Assembly (NCBI RefSeq): GCF_014203735.1
Contig: NZ_JACHJQ010000006.1
Coordinates: 124,001 to 188,000, forward strand
DNA from: Actinophytocola algeriensis
GTDB taxonomy: Bacteria; Actinomycetota; Actinomycetes; Mycobacteriales; Pseudonocardiaceae
Reading direction: 5' to 3'
Length of the DNA stretch: 64,000 nt
Shown: in pieces, positions 16,639 to 25,734 of the stretch
Layout: the number at the start of each line of letters is the position of its first letter
Position numbering within the stretch: the first letter of the stretch is position 1
Made by a program: the position numbers and the translations under genes
The notes under the pieces: generated by a model
Database searches by the model: none
The model's input: the letters and a program-made list of their open reading frames with translations, nothing else
Told to the model about the DNA's origin: nothing

Positions 16639-18897
16639 TCAGCGACCGGCGGCGTAGGTGGCGGCCAGGTGATCTTGGAGGCGGGCGTGCCGGAACTGGT
16701 AGACCGCACCCGCCCTGCGCAGCACCCCGCGCCGGTAGGCGTCGTCGAGGAAGGCGGTGACCGCGAACGGCAGCCTGCCCGTCAGCGGCAGCCACACCCG
16801 CCCGAACACCACCCACTGACCCCACGCGGTCAGGCTCAGCGCGTACCCGAGCCCACCGCCGATGCCGCCGACCAGGCCGAGCGCCATGCCGAACAGCGGG
16901 TTCCACATGAAGGTCATCCCGAGCCGCGCCCCGGCAGGCAACAGGTTCAGCAGCTCCACCGCGAGCCAGGTCGCGCCCGTGACGACCACCGCGAACGCGG
17001 GCCCGAACACCAGCACCTGCACGACGACCGTCCCGCGGTCGGCGCGCAGCAGGTCGCCGGGACTGCCCGCGGAGGTGATGTCCAGCGGCGTCTCGCACCA
17101 GGCCATGAGCCCGAGCGCGAGCCCGCCGCCGAGCGCGAACACGACACCGAACACGAGCGCGTCGGTCATCCCGTACTGGATGCCCCGCCCCACGCCGAGC
17201 ACGATGGAGCTGGTCAGCTCGCGCATGATGCCGAGCAGGAGCCCGGCCGTCATGCCCGCCGCCGCGCCCAACCGGGTCCTGGCGGCGAGGTGGCCGCGCC
17301 GGTGCACGCGGCCGCGCAGGCGCAGCCGTACCCGCGACGGCCGCAGCGCCACCGGCTGGTGCTTCGCCGTGAGCCCGTGCGCCAGCCCGAACGCCAGGCC
17401 CCCGACCAGCCCGAGCAGGGTGCCGAACACGACACCGTACCTGGTCAGGCCGCCCATGATGATGGCCTCGGCGACGATGTCCACCCCGCCGACGACCACC
17501 GCGATCACGAGCGCGACGACGAGCACCCGCACCGGGCGGCGCAGCGAGGTCCCGAACCGCCACCACTCCAGGTCGTGGGTGCCGCGCCGGGCCAGGTGGT
17601 GGGCGAGGTAGCCGAGCCAGTGCCGCACCCGGTCCGGGTCGAACCGCCGGTCCTCGGCCTGCTCGCGGTAGACGGTCGGGACGAAGTTGCCGAGCAGGTG
17701 CTCCTCGACGGCTTCCGGCGTGGGAAACCGGGCGGTGTCCAGCAGTACGGCCGGGTCGTGGTCGGGGGTGTCGCTGTAGATGGTGCGGGCCAGGCCCACC
17801 ATCAGCGGGGTGGTCAGGACCGTCGCGAGGTTGGTGCCCGCGATGCTGTCCGGGTGGTCGCGCAGCTCGTCGAGGACCGGCGTCCACGCGGTGCCGCCGT
17901 GCTTGCGGGTGGTGCGGGGCAGGTAGTCGGCCAGGTCGGTGGCGGTGAGGTCGGTCATCCGCACCCCGGCCGCCGAGGTCAGGACATCGGTCCCGGCGAC
18001 GGCGGCGGCGTACTCCTCGTTCCGGCTGGTGAGCAGGAGCGGCAACGTCGTCTTGTTGAGCGCCTCCAGCGCGGCCCGGTGCAGACCCCGGGCGATCTCG
18101 TCGAAGCCGTCGAGTACCGGCAGGATGCGATCTTCCGCCACGAGAGCCGCCGCCAGTGATGACCCGTCCGGGCCCGGAGCGGCCAGGCCGGGGTGGTCGC
18201 GGAGGAGCTGGTCGGTGAGCCAGTCCCGCAGCGGGGTGGTGGTGGGGTGCCACGAACCGAGGCTGAAGATCACCGGCACCGCATCGGTCTCGGCGCGGGT
18301 CTTGAGGACGTCCAGGACGAACCTCAGCGCGAGGATCGTCTTGCCTGACCCGGCTTGCCCCAGCACCACCAGCCTTCCGGACTCCACTTTTCGGTAGACG
18401 TCGACGATCTGGTCCAGCCGGCCGGAGAGGTTCAGCGGGGACGCTCTGCCGCCAACGGCCGCCTTCCGGATGTTGGTCCAGGAGTCGGTCAGCTCTCCTT
18501 CGACCGTCCGCCAGCGGACGGGCAGGGGGAACGGGTCGTGGATCTGGCGTTGTTCCTCCTCGCGCTGCCATCGTGCGCGGACGGCGTGGGCCAGTTGGTC
18601 CGCGGCGTCGGTCAGTCGTGGGTTGGCCGGTGGGCGTTCCGGTTCCCGTGGTTGTGGTTGCGGTTGTGGATGTTGTGTGTGCCCGGCCGCGGCGAACAGT
18701 TCGACCCGTTCTGTGTCGGCCAGTTCGAGTGCGTCGGCCAGTCTTCGGACCGTGCCCACCCTGGGGTCGGCGCGTTCGCCGGTTTCCAGCCCCCGGATGG
18801 TGCGGACTCCCAACTCGGAGCGTTCGGCCAGGCCTTCCTGCGTCATGCCTACCCTTGCGCGCAGTTGCCGCAGCAGTGGGCCGAACTGGCTGGTCAC
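16639..18897 (-). CDS. HTH-NACHT ATPase with membrane-spanning C-terminus
   Basis: A 752-residue STAND protein. An XRE/Cro-type helix-turn-helix occupies residues 5-60 (QLRARVGMTQEGLAERSELG). A NACHT ATPase follows, with Walker A LGQAGSGKTIL near 182, Walker B ILPVLDGFDEI near 262 and the LLLTSRNEEY sensor. From about residue 430 to 700 there are roughly eight hydrophobic segments (VLVVALVIAVVVGGVDIV, GAAAGMTAGLLLGIM and others). A soluble tail ending QFRHARLQDHLAATYA resembles the NACHT winged-helix end motif. GTG at 18897 opens the HTH domain. A DNA-binding domain, signalling ATPase and membrane part in one chain suggest a membrane-linked sensor or defence protein. The function is not known. 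Confidence 0.8.
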   Translation of the reverse strand: MTSQFGPLLRQLRARVGMTQEGLAERSELGVRTIRGLETGERADPRVGTVRRLADALELADTERVELFAAAGHTQHPQPQPQPREPERPPANPRLTDAADQLAHAVRARWQREEEQRQIHDPFPLPVRWRTVEGELTDSWTNIRKAAVGGRASPLNLSGRLDQIVDVYRKVESGRLVVLGQAGSGKTILALRFVLDVLKTRAETDAVPVIFSLGSWHPTTTPLRDWLTDQLLRDHPGLAAPGPDGSSLAAALVAEDRILPVLDGFDEIARGLHRAALEALNKTTLPLLLTSRNEEYAAAVAGTDVLTSAAGVRMTDLTATDLADYLPRTTRKHGGTAWTPVLDELRDHPDSIAGTNLATVLTTPLMVGLARTIYSDTPDHDPAVLLDTARFPTPEAVEEHLLGNFVPTVYREQAEDRRFDPDRVRHWLGYLAHHLARRGTHDLEWWRFGTSLRRPVRVLVVALVIAVVVGGVDIVAEAIIMGGLTRYGVVFGTLLGLVGGLAFGLAHGLTAKHQPVALRPSRVRLRLRGRVHRRGHLAARTRLGAAAGMTAGLLLGIMRELTSSIVLGVGRGIQYGMTDALVFGVVFALGGGLALGLMAWCETPLDITSAGSPGDLLRADRGTVVVQVLVFGPAFAVVVTGATWLAVELLNLLPAGARLGMTFMWNPLFGMALGLVGGIGGGLGYALSLTAWGQWVVFGRVWLPLTGRLPFAVTAFLDDAYRRGVLRRAGAVYQFRHARLQDHLAATYAAGR

Positions 18898-19120
18898 ATC
18901 ACGCCTCTCGGGATCCTGCCGATGCTGGATCCCGAGCCTAGTGCTGTGTCCACCAACGTTTGCCGGGTCCTGCGGCGGGTCCGGCCAGCCGACGGTGATC
19001 GCCCGTGCCGGGATGGGGCTGCCGTGAGGGCGCGCAGGCGCCGGGGGCGAGCCCCACACCACACCCGAGGCTGCCTGCCATCCCAGAGACCTGCCTCCGG
19101 CGAGGAGCCGCCGGAGGCAA
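18898..19120. repeat. Repeat-bearing intergenic region
   Basis: 223 bp between the NACHT gene start and the stop of the cutinase-like gene. It carries the inverted copy of the 8711 repeat (18943-18973, with the core caacgtttgccgggtcctg). It also carries a partial copy of the composite element (19070-19120: ctgcctgccatccc joined to a gagacctg...ccggcgagga hairpin). The hairpin lies right after the cutinase-like stop and may terminate it. The NACHT promoter must also lie here. Confidence 0.55.
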
Positions 19121-20056
19121 CTACGCGGCCTGGATCAGCTTGAACCACGGTGACGTGTTCGCCAGGTGGTCCAGTACCGGTTGGGGGACCAGTGCGGCCA
19201 GGCCGTTGCGAGCCGCCACCAGTTCTGCTCGGCCCGCGTTGCCGCCCAGTAGTTGCTGGATCTGCCACGGGGTGCCGAGCGGGATCGGCAGTGGGGGGCC
19301 GTAACCGACGCGCGGGGGCTGGCGGTGCAGCACCAGGCCGTTGCCCAGGTCCCGGGCGGGGTTGAGGTCGTAGCCGTGGTCACCGCTGGCGTAGCCGACC
19401 AGGCCGTTCGCGAAGGCTGCCAGGTTCGTGATCATGTTGGTGGAGTTGCAGATGCCGTCGTTCTCGTTGCAGATGTTGCGTACTGCCAGGTCTCCGTAGG
19501 ACTGGCCGCCGTGCATTGTCACGCCGGGCAGGATGGTGGGCACGTTGGTCTCTATGCCGCCCGCTATGCCGCCGAGGCCGCCGTCGCCGAAGGGCCTGCG
19601 TGGGTTGCCGTACAGGACGCCGTTCAGCAAGCCGTGTGGGATCGCTGATTCCCCGGCCAGTCTTTGCAGCACGTCACCCGCTACCACCGCGCCCTCCGAG
19701 TAGCCCGCCAACACCAGCCGGGCGCCCGGGCATGCCGCGTGGAAGTCGCGCACCGCGCGGTCCAGTTTCGCGGTTCCCTCCGCCACCGACGCGTCCAGTG
19801 CGAGGCGGTCCACGATGGGGAACACGCCGGCGAAGTACGGGACCTGGATGATCTGCCAGCCTGCGGGTGGGTTCGCGTTGAAGCCGGACCGGTTCCAGTT
19901 GGCGAGTGACTCGCCGTTCCCGTACCCGTCCGTCTCGAAGACCGCGGTGCCGGGGCACGCCGCCGCCGGCGACGACGACGCCGTTGCCGACGGCACCGTG
20001 ACGGCGACGGCCACCGCGGCCAGCGCTACGGCCAGCGTGCCTAGCCTTCGCACCAT
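19121..20056 (-). CDS. Secreted cutinase/PE-PPE-type serine hydrolase
   Basis: A 311-residue exported hydrolase. Signal peptide MVRRLGTLAVALAAVAVAVT and on to ATA. The nucleophile lies in LVLAGYSEGAVVAGDVL near residue 119, the Gly-Tyr-Ser-x-Gly elbow of cutinases and mycobacterial PE-PPE domain hydrolases. A possible late catalytic His is in SGDHGYDLNPAR. A cysteine near the mature N-terminus (AAACPGTAVF) and CPGARLV near residue 110 can form the usual disulfide. Start ATG 20056 follows aggaggga. Possible substrates are cutin-like polyesters, triacylglycerols or cell-wall lipids. Confidence 0.8.
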   Translation of the reverse strand: MVRRLGTLAVALAAVAVAVTVPSATASSSPAAACPGTAVFETDGYGNGESLANWNRSGFNANPPAGWQIIQVPYFAGVFPIVDRLALDASVAEGTAKLDRAVRDFHAACPGARLVLAGYSEGAVVAGDVLQRLAGESAIPHGLLNGVLYGNPRRPFGDGGLGGIAGGIETNVPTILPGVTMHGGQSYGDLAVRNICNENDGICNSTNMITNLAAFANGLVGYASGDHGYDLNPARDLGNGLVLHRQPPRVGYGPPLPIPLGTPWQIQQLLGGNAGRAELVAARNGLAALVPQPVLDHLANTSPWFKLIQAA

Positions 20057-20186
20057 GTGGGTCCCTCCTGGTAGCGACTGATTCGTCACTGATCGTGCCA
20101 AGGAGAGCCCGGAGAGTCAGTGCGTTCGGGGTGGCTCAGATGCGCCACTGCGCAAACAGGCCACGCCGACGGCCCGGTGCGCCCGG

Positions 20187-22331
20187 TCAGAAGCGCAGCC
20201 ACGTGCCGGCGAGGCCCTGCTGTTCCACCCCCGGCCTGCGGAAGTCGCACACACCCGTCGGGAAGATCTCCGTCAGCCGGGCCCATTCCGCGTCGGTGAA
20301 CGGGACGCCGTAGCTCGCGCGCTCCGGGGGTGCCACCTGGCACTTGATCACGTCCGCGGCGATGTCCGCGCCCGCTACCTCTCGGGGGAAGGAGCCCGAC
20401 GGGTACAGGCGTTCGCACGTGCTCGCCGGGTTCCGGTCCAAGGGCTCCGCCACGAACTCCGGGGTGGTGGTTCTCGTCATGCAGCCTTCGCGCAGCTCCG
20501 CCGGTTTCGCGCGGACGACCTTGTCGATGCGCGGTGCGGCTGACTCGTCCTCGGCCAGCGCGGTCAGCCAGCGGTCCATCTGCGTGATCGCGTGCCGCAC
20601 GAGTGGGCTGTTCGTGCCCAGCAGGCCGTACCGGGCGTCCTCGAGGAGGCTCACCCGGTTCGCCGCCGTGCCGTTGGCCTTCTCGAGCCGTGCCTGCATG
20701 GAGAGGCTGTGGTAGCGGACGTGGATGTCACCGCCTGCCTGGTCGTCGTGGTAGGCGCGGTAGTCGATGATCGGGATGTCCGCCAGGCCGCCGCCACCGT
20801 TGGTCAGCCTGCCGGTCCGGTACGCGGTGCGGGCCGCGGTCAGGTCGGCCCTGGTTCGCCTCGGCACGATGTTCGCGTCCGCGTCGAAGCCGCCGACGCC
20901 CGCGTTCAGGTCCAGGAACTGTCGCACCGCAATGGTTCCGTCTCGCAGCGCCGCCAGTCCGTACTGGACGCCGACGTTGTCCAGCGGCCTGCGTGCGAAC
21001 CCCGTCGCCAGGTCGGTGCCGTAGACGTTCACCGCGTGGTCGTACACGTCGCAGCGCGCGCCGTCCGGGTTGTCCTCCGGGTCGTATCGCTGGTCTTCCG
21101 GCAGCGCGCCGCAGAACACCCGCGGGTCGATGCGGCGCGCGCCCTGCGCGACGTTCGGGGCGGTGGCGTAGGTGACGAACCCGGTGACCGCGCGCTTCTG
21201 CTCCGCCGTCCAGCCGTCGGCGCCGCTCAGGTAGGTGTGCAGCAGCCAGGCGTCGGTGATCATGTACACCGTCGCGAAACCGACCTCGGGGAACGAGCAC
21301 GCCGGGATGATGCCGTCGAAGATCCCCGGGTAGTTGTCGGCGATCTGGTGCGCCTGGTACGAACCGCCGGAGCAGCCGTAACCGATCGTGTGCCGGACCG
21401 GGCCGTACCGTTCGACGAACCGTTCCTTGACCATCATCGCGGTCTCGGCCGCGGTCAGGTCCTGGCAGTTCATGCCGAACACGTTCAGCGACGACGACAC
21501 GACCGCGAAACCCTTGCCCAGCATGAAACTGTCGGTCACGCCGCCCGTCGTGTCGCCCTGCCGGTACCAGCCACCGGTGCAGCCGCCGCCGAGCGTGTAG
21601 ATCACCCGCCCGTTCCACCCGGACGGCCGGGCGAACGGCGTCGGTTCCGGTTCGGCGAGCGGGTCGTGGAGCACCGCGTGCTGGTAGATCCCGCGGTTCA
21701 CCGTCCCGGTCTCCATGCGCACGATGAACGGCACCGTGGCACCGGCCGACGTGGTGGTGGTCGCGAGGTCGTCCGGGTAGTCGCCTGCGTCCGCGGGCCA
21801 CGGGGCGTAGGCGCCGCGGGTGGTGCGGTAGAAGTGGTCGGCCCTGGTGGCGATGGAGCAGTCGGCGTCCAGCGGCGCGCCGAGGTCGTCGCCGAGCACG
21901 GGCAGTTCGAAGTCCTCGGTCTCGCACACGAACGGCCGCTGGTGCGGCCCGGAGAACACCGGTCCCTCGACGGGGTGGTTCACGATCGGCAGCACGGCGG
22001 CCGCGGCACCCGGCGCGCGGGCGACGATCGTGTTGCGCCCCAGGCGAAAGCCGTCGACCAGACCGGTCAGCGTCCACGTCGCGGGGTCCCACCGGAAGCG
22101 GTCGGTGACGTCCGTGCCGTCACGCAGAACCCGCACGCGGTGCGTCCCGGCCGGGACCGACACCCGCAGCAGCGCGTCCCCGCCGGTGACGGTGTCCGCT
22201 CTGCCGGACAGGACCGTGACGCCGAGACGGCCGCCGGGTGCGGCGGCCGCTACCTGCGGCAGCAGCAGGACGACGAGCGCGGCGACGAACACCCGGGCCA
22301 GGAAACGCTTGACGACCTTGTTCTGCGACAC
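20187..22331 (-). CDS. Secreted DUF6351/tannase-like hydrolase
   Basis: A large exported protein, 714 residues. A signal peptide (VVKRFLARVFVAALVVLLLP to AAA) is followed by an Ig-like N-terminal domain to about residue 110. The main domain looks like a tannase-type alpha/beta hydrolase: IGYGCSGGSYQAHQIADNYPG contains the probable nucleophile elbow GCSGGS, and many Cys pairs fit an extracellular fold. A late DIHVRYHS could supply the His. It resembles actinobacterial DUF6351 proteins in length and in the opening PVFSGPHQRPFVCET; that assignment is from memory. GTG at 22331 is the start. Substrate unknown. Confidence 0.7.
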   Translation of the reverse strand: MSQNKVVKRFLARVFVAALVVLLLPQVAAAAPGGRLGVTVLSGRADTVTGGDALLRVSVPAGTHRVRVLRDGTDVTDRFRWDPATWTLTGLVDGFRLGRNTIVARAPGAAAAVLPIVNHPVEGPVFSGPHQRPFVCETEDFELPVLGDDLGAPLDADCSIATRADHFYRTTRGAYAPWPADAGDYPDDLATTTTSAGATVPFIVRMETGTVNRGIYQHAVLHDPLAEPEPTPFARPSGWNGRVIYTLGGGCTGGWYRQGDTTGGVTDSFMLGKGFAVVSSSLNVFGMNCQDLTAAETAMMVKERFVERYGPVRHTIGYGCSGGSYQAHQIADNYPGIFDGIIPACSFPEVGFATVYMITDAWLLHTYLSGADGWTAEQKRAVTGFVTYATAPNVAQGARRIDPRVFCGALPEDQRYDPEDNPDGARCDVYDHAVNVYGTDLATGFARRPLDNVGVQYGLAALRDGTIAVRQFLDLNAGVGGFDADANIVPRRTRADLTAARTAYRTGRLTNGGGGLADIPIIDYRAYHDDQAGGDIHVRYHSLSMQARLEKANGTAANRVSLLEDARYGLLGTNSPLVRHAITQMDRWLTALAEDESAAPRIDKVVRAKPAELREGCMTRTTTPEFVAEPLDRNPASTCERLYPSGSFPREVAGADIAADVIKCQVAPPERASYGVPFTDAEWARLTEIFPTGVCDFRRPGVEQQGLAGTWLRF

Positions 22332-22347
22332 GGGTTTCCTCGCTCAC

Positions 22348-22394
22348 GGCGTCGTTGATCACCCGTAAGCAACTTACGAACAATCAACGACGCC
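22348..22394 (-). promoter_or_regulatory. Nested inverted repeat between two secreted-protein genes
   Basis: Outer arms ggcgtcgttgat (22348-22359) and atcaacgacgcc (22383-22394) are perfect. Inside lies a second perfect palindrome cgtaag-caa-cttacg (22364-22378). The structure sits 14 bases past the RCC1-protein stop and 17 bases before the DUF6351-gene start, so it could be a terminator or an operator. Confidence 0.55.
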
Positions 22395-22407
22395 GGTCAA
22401 GGATTTC

Positions 22408-24714
22408 CTATGTGAACGGCACCACCGCGGCACCCGGGCCGATCGCGGTGACGCCGGTGAGCCCGGCCACCCGCACTGGCACCGTCGCGCGGCACCCGGT
22501 CGGCTGCGTGCACGTGCCGCCCGCACCCAGCCCGCTGTCCTCGTCCCCACCCCACGCCCAGACCGTGCCGTCGGCACGCAACGCGTAACCGGTGGCCCAC
22601 CCGGCGGCGAGTGCCGTCACGTCCGACAGGCCGGTGACCCGCACCGGAGTCGAGGAGTAGCACGCGTTGCAGAACACGCCGTTGCCGAGTTGGCCCTGGT
22701 CGTTCGAACCCCAGGCCGAGACGGAGCCGTCGGCGTGCAGCGCGTACGCGGCGGACGCCGCGCTCGTCAGTGCCGTGACGCCGGACAGGCCGGCCACCCG
22801 CACCGGCACCCGGGAGTGGCACGGGGCCACACCACAGGTGACGCCGGTGCCGAGTTGTCCCTGGTCGCCAAGGCCCCACGCCCACACCGTGCCGTCGGAC
22901 CGCAGGGCGTACGCGGTGTAGCCGTTGGCGCCGATCGCGGTGACGTCGGTCAGCCCGGCGACCTGGACCAGTGTGTCCGACTTCTCCACGGTGGAACCGT
23001 CGCCGAGGAGCCCTTCCTGGTTGCTCCCCCACGCCACGACCGTGCCGTCGGACCGCAGCGCGTACGAGGTGAACGTGGTGGTCGCGACCGCGGTGATCCC
23101 GGTGAGCCCGTTGATCGGCACCGGTGTGTTGCCGCGGGGGCCCAGCGCGCTGTCGAACATGACGCCCCAGCCCCGCACCGTGCCGTCGTCGAGCAGGGCG
23201 AGCCCGTGGAAGGCACCCGCGGCGAGTGCGGTGACCCCGGTCAGGCCCGGTATCCGGGTGGGTGCCTGTGACCAGTCGCCGGACCAGCCGCCGCCCAGCT
23301 GGCCGTAGAAGTTGGTGCCCCACGCCGAGACCGTGCCGTCGGTGTGCAGGGCGTAGCGGTCGACCGCGCCGCCCGCGACGGCGGCGACCCCGGACACCTC
23401 GGTCACCGGCGCGGCGGTGGGTGACGACGGGACGCGCGGCCCCCGGCCCAGTTGCCAGCTCTCGTTGTCGCCCCAGGTGTACAGGCAGTCGGTCGTGCAC
23501 GTCGCGGGCGGCAGGACGAACGCGCCCGCGAGGTCGGCGAGCACGTGCACGCTGCCCCAGAAGTTGTGCACGGTGACCGGCCGGACCGGGCTGAGCGCGA
23601 CCGCGGCGAGGTTGGCGGCGGTCTCACCGGCGGCGAGGTTCAGGACGGACCCGACCGAGCCCGGGGTGCCCTCACCCGACCAGACCGACACGTACGTCGA
23701 GCCGGTGGCGCCGACCCCGGTGAGGTTCATCAGGACCGCGGTGGCGCCTGCGGGCACCCGGGGGCCCGGGTCGACGACGACGGGATAGCCAGCGTGGACC
23801 GGACCGGAGCCGTTGCGGGTGTCCAGCACCCTGCTCGGCGACAGCGGCACGAACGTGGCGCCGAACGCCGGTGTGTAGAACCCGACCCTGTCGATGACCA
23901 GGTTCACCTGACCGGCGAGGTTGTACAGGCTCACCTGGTCACCCGCACCGAGAGCGACGGTCACCAGGTTCGGCCGGGTGCCACCCGCACCCAGGTTCAC
24001 GTTCGACGCGGTCGGCCGCGTGGTCCCGGTCGGCCACGCCGTGACGAAGGTCGACGCCGTCGCGTCGGTCGCGGTCAGGTTGAGGGTCACGGCGGTCGCG
24101 CCGGGGGGCACCGCGCCGGTCAGGTCGAGCACGCGGGTGCCGCCGGGACCGAGCGGACCGCCCTGCTGCCGGGTGTCGAGCCTGCGGCTCGGCAACGTCG
24201 CGGTGTAGAGGGCGCCCGCGCCGGGTGCGTAGTAGCCGGCGAGGTCGGCCAGCAGGTGGACGTCGCCGGCGTGGTTGTACAGGTCGACGGTTCGCCCGGT
24301 GCCCAGCGCCACGGTCACGAGGTTCGGCCGGACGTCACCGGCGACCACGTTGAGGTTGGACGCGACCGGCCGGGCCTGCCCGTGCGGGAAGACGGTCACG
24401 TAGGTCGCCGCCGTGGGCGCCACGGCCGTCACGTTCAGCACCACGGCGGTCGCGTTGGACGGCACCCTGGCCGACAGGTTCAGCGCGATCGTCTGCGCGG
24501 CCCCGACGGGCCCGGTGACTCCGCCGGTACCGGAGCGGGTGTCGAGCACACGCACCGGCGACAGCGGCGTGAACGCCGACCCTTGTTCGTCGGCGGCGGG
24601 TGCCGAGGACACAGCCGCCGGTGCCGGAGTGGCGGCCCGCGCGGGTGTGGCGGCCACCGCCAGCGTTGCGGCGGCCAGCACGACGGTCAGCGCGGCTGAC
24701 ATGAAGGACCGCAT
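22408..24714 (-). CDS. Secreted RCC1-propeller protein with RVLDTR repeats
   Basis: A 768-residue exported protein. The signal peptide (MRSFMSAALTVVLAAATLAV to ARA) is followed by three beta domains of about 120-125 residues, each opening SPVRVLDTR or a close variant (RRLDTR, RVLDTR) and containing NLTxxxxxxxTYVTV. From about residue 420 seven WG-type repeats (WGDNESWQLG, WGTNFYGQLG, and similar) form a complete RCC1 seven-bladed propeller. A CTTDCLY cysteine pair marks the junction. It has no enzymatic motif and is probably a cell-surface or secreted binding protein. ATG at 24714 opens the signal peptide; longer upstream extension of the frame is not credible. Confidence 0.85.
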   Translation of the reverse strand: MRSFMSAALTVVLAAATLAVAATPARAATPAPAAVSSAPAADEQGSAFTPLSPVRVLDTRSGTGGVTGPVGAAQTIALNLSARVPSNATAVVLNVTAVAPTAATYVTVFPHGQARPVASNLNVVAGDVRPNLVTVALGTGRTVDLYNHAGDVHLLADLAGYYAPGAGALYTATLPSRRLDTRQQGGPLGPGGTRVLDLTGAVPPGATAVTLNLTATDATASTFVTAWPTGTTRPTASNVNLGAGGTRPNLVTVALGAGDQVSLYNLAGQVNLVIDRVGFYTPAFGATFVPLSPSRVLDTRNGSGPVHAGYPVVVDPGPRVPAGATAVLMNLTGVGATGSTYVSVWSGEGTPGSVGSVLNLAAGETAANLAAVALSPVRPVTVHNFWGSVHVLADLAGAFVLPPATCTTDCLYTWGDNESWQLGRGPRVPSSPTAAPVTEVSGVAAVAGGAVDRYALHTDGTVSAWGTNFYGQLGGGWSGDWSQAPTRIPGLTGVTALAAGAFHGLALLDDGTVRGWGVMFDSALGPRGNTPVPINGLTGITAVATTTFTSYALRSDGTVVAWGSNQEGLLGDGSTVEKSDTLVQVAGLTDVTAIGANGYTAYALRSDGTVWAWGLGDQGQLGTGVTCGVAPCHSRVPVRVAGLSGVTALTSAASAAYALHADGSVSAWGSNDQGQLGNGVFCNACYSSTPVRVTGLSDVTALAAGWATGYALRADGTVWAWGGDEDSGLGAGGTCTQPTGCRATVPVRVAGLTGVTAIGPGAAVVPFT

Positions 24715-24815
24715 GACTTTCCTTCCCCAGGAGATCCCCCGACCCCAGTGACGGCAGCAGCGTAGCCACACCCACCGACATCCGGCACCCGCCGGCCGGG
24801 AGCCCGGGCACCGCC

Positions 24816-25652
24816 TCACCGCGGTGCGCTGGTGACCAGATCCGCGAAGGAGCGGACCAGTGGGCTCGGGTCCGAGGTCTGCCACGCGACGACGAGGTGG
24901 CACGGCGGTTTGCCCCGCAACGGCACCGCGGTGAGGCCGTCGGGCAGCGGGTGGCCGAGCGGCGCGACACCCACGGTTCCGTTCCACAGCACGGCTTGCA
25001 TGCACTCGTGCACCGTGCGGACCACCGGTCCCTCGCGCCCCGGTCCCGCCCAGTAGGCGCACCACACGGGGTCGGTCCCCGCCGGCAGGCGGAACCAGCG
25101 GCGGTCCGCCAGTTCGCCGGGATCGAGCACCGCGCGGGCGGCGAGCGGGTCGTCGGCGCGGAGGACGACACCGACCGGGTCTGTGCGCAGGATGTGCGCG
25201 GTCATGCCGGTGTCGCCGAACGGGGTGCGGGTGAACACCACGTCGGCGAGGCCGGACCGCAGGCCGGCGGTCGGGTCGGCCAGGTCGGTCTCGCGGATCC
25301 GGACGTGCACGCCGGGGTGCCGCTCCCGGAACACGGCGACCAGCCGCGAGCCGGCCTGTTCGACGCTGTCGGCGAGGGTGCCGATCGTGAGGGTGGTGGC
25401 GGCCGTGACCTTCGCGCGCACCTGGTCGGCCTGCGCCAGCAGCGCGCGGGCCTCGTCGTGGAGTGCGGCGCCCGCGGGGGTGAGCGTGACGCCCGTGGGT
25501 GACCGGTTCAGCAGCACGGCACCGAGGTCGGTCTCGAGCTGTTTGATGGCCCTGGACAGCGGTGGCTGCGTCATGTGCAGGCGGGCCGCGGCCCGGCCGA
25601 AGTGCAGCTCGTCGGCGACCGCGACGAAGTAGCGGAGCGTGCGCAGGTCCAT
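24816..25652 (-). CDS. LysR-family transcriptional regulator
   Basis: A 278-residue LTTR. The N-terminal winged helix-turn-helix is clear (LRTLRYFVAVADELHFGRAA, then LHMTQPPLSRAIKQLETDLG). The effector domain starts near residue 90 (LTIGTLADSV). ATG at 25652 lies 82 bases from the start of the divergent metallo-hydrolase gene, the classic LTTR layout. A matching palindrome is present between them. It is expected to activate the hydrolase gene in response to an unknown small molecule. Confidence 0.9.
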   Translation of the reverse strand: MDLRTLRYFVAVADELHFGRAAARLHMTQPPLSRAIKQLETDLGAVLLNRSPTGVTLTPAGAALHDEARALLAQADQVRAKVTAATTLTIGTLADSVEQAGSRLVAVFRERHPGVHVRIRETDLADPTAGLRSGLADVVFTRTPFGDTGMTAHILRTDPVGVVLRADDPLAARAVLDPGELADRRWFRLPAGTDPVWCAYWAGPGREGPVVRTVHECMQAVLWNGTVGVAPLGHPLPDGLTAVPLRGKPPCHLVVAWQTSDPSPLVRSFADLVTSAPR

Positions 25653-25661
25653 CACCTGCGA

Positions 25662-25680
25662 CGATACGCGCGCGGTATCG
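25662..25680. promoter_or_regulatory. LysR-type binding box
   Basis: A perfect palindrome cgatac-gcgcgcg-gtatcg contains the T-N11-A core of LTTR sites (ATAC-N7-GTAT). It sits 10 bases upstream of the LysR start in the divergent region. Confidence 0.65.
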
Positions 25681-25734
25681 GGGATGCGTGATCGGTGTTG
25701 GACGGTGGCCCGACGGCCGCGATGAGCTGTGCTC

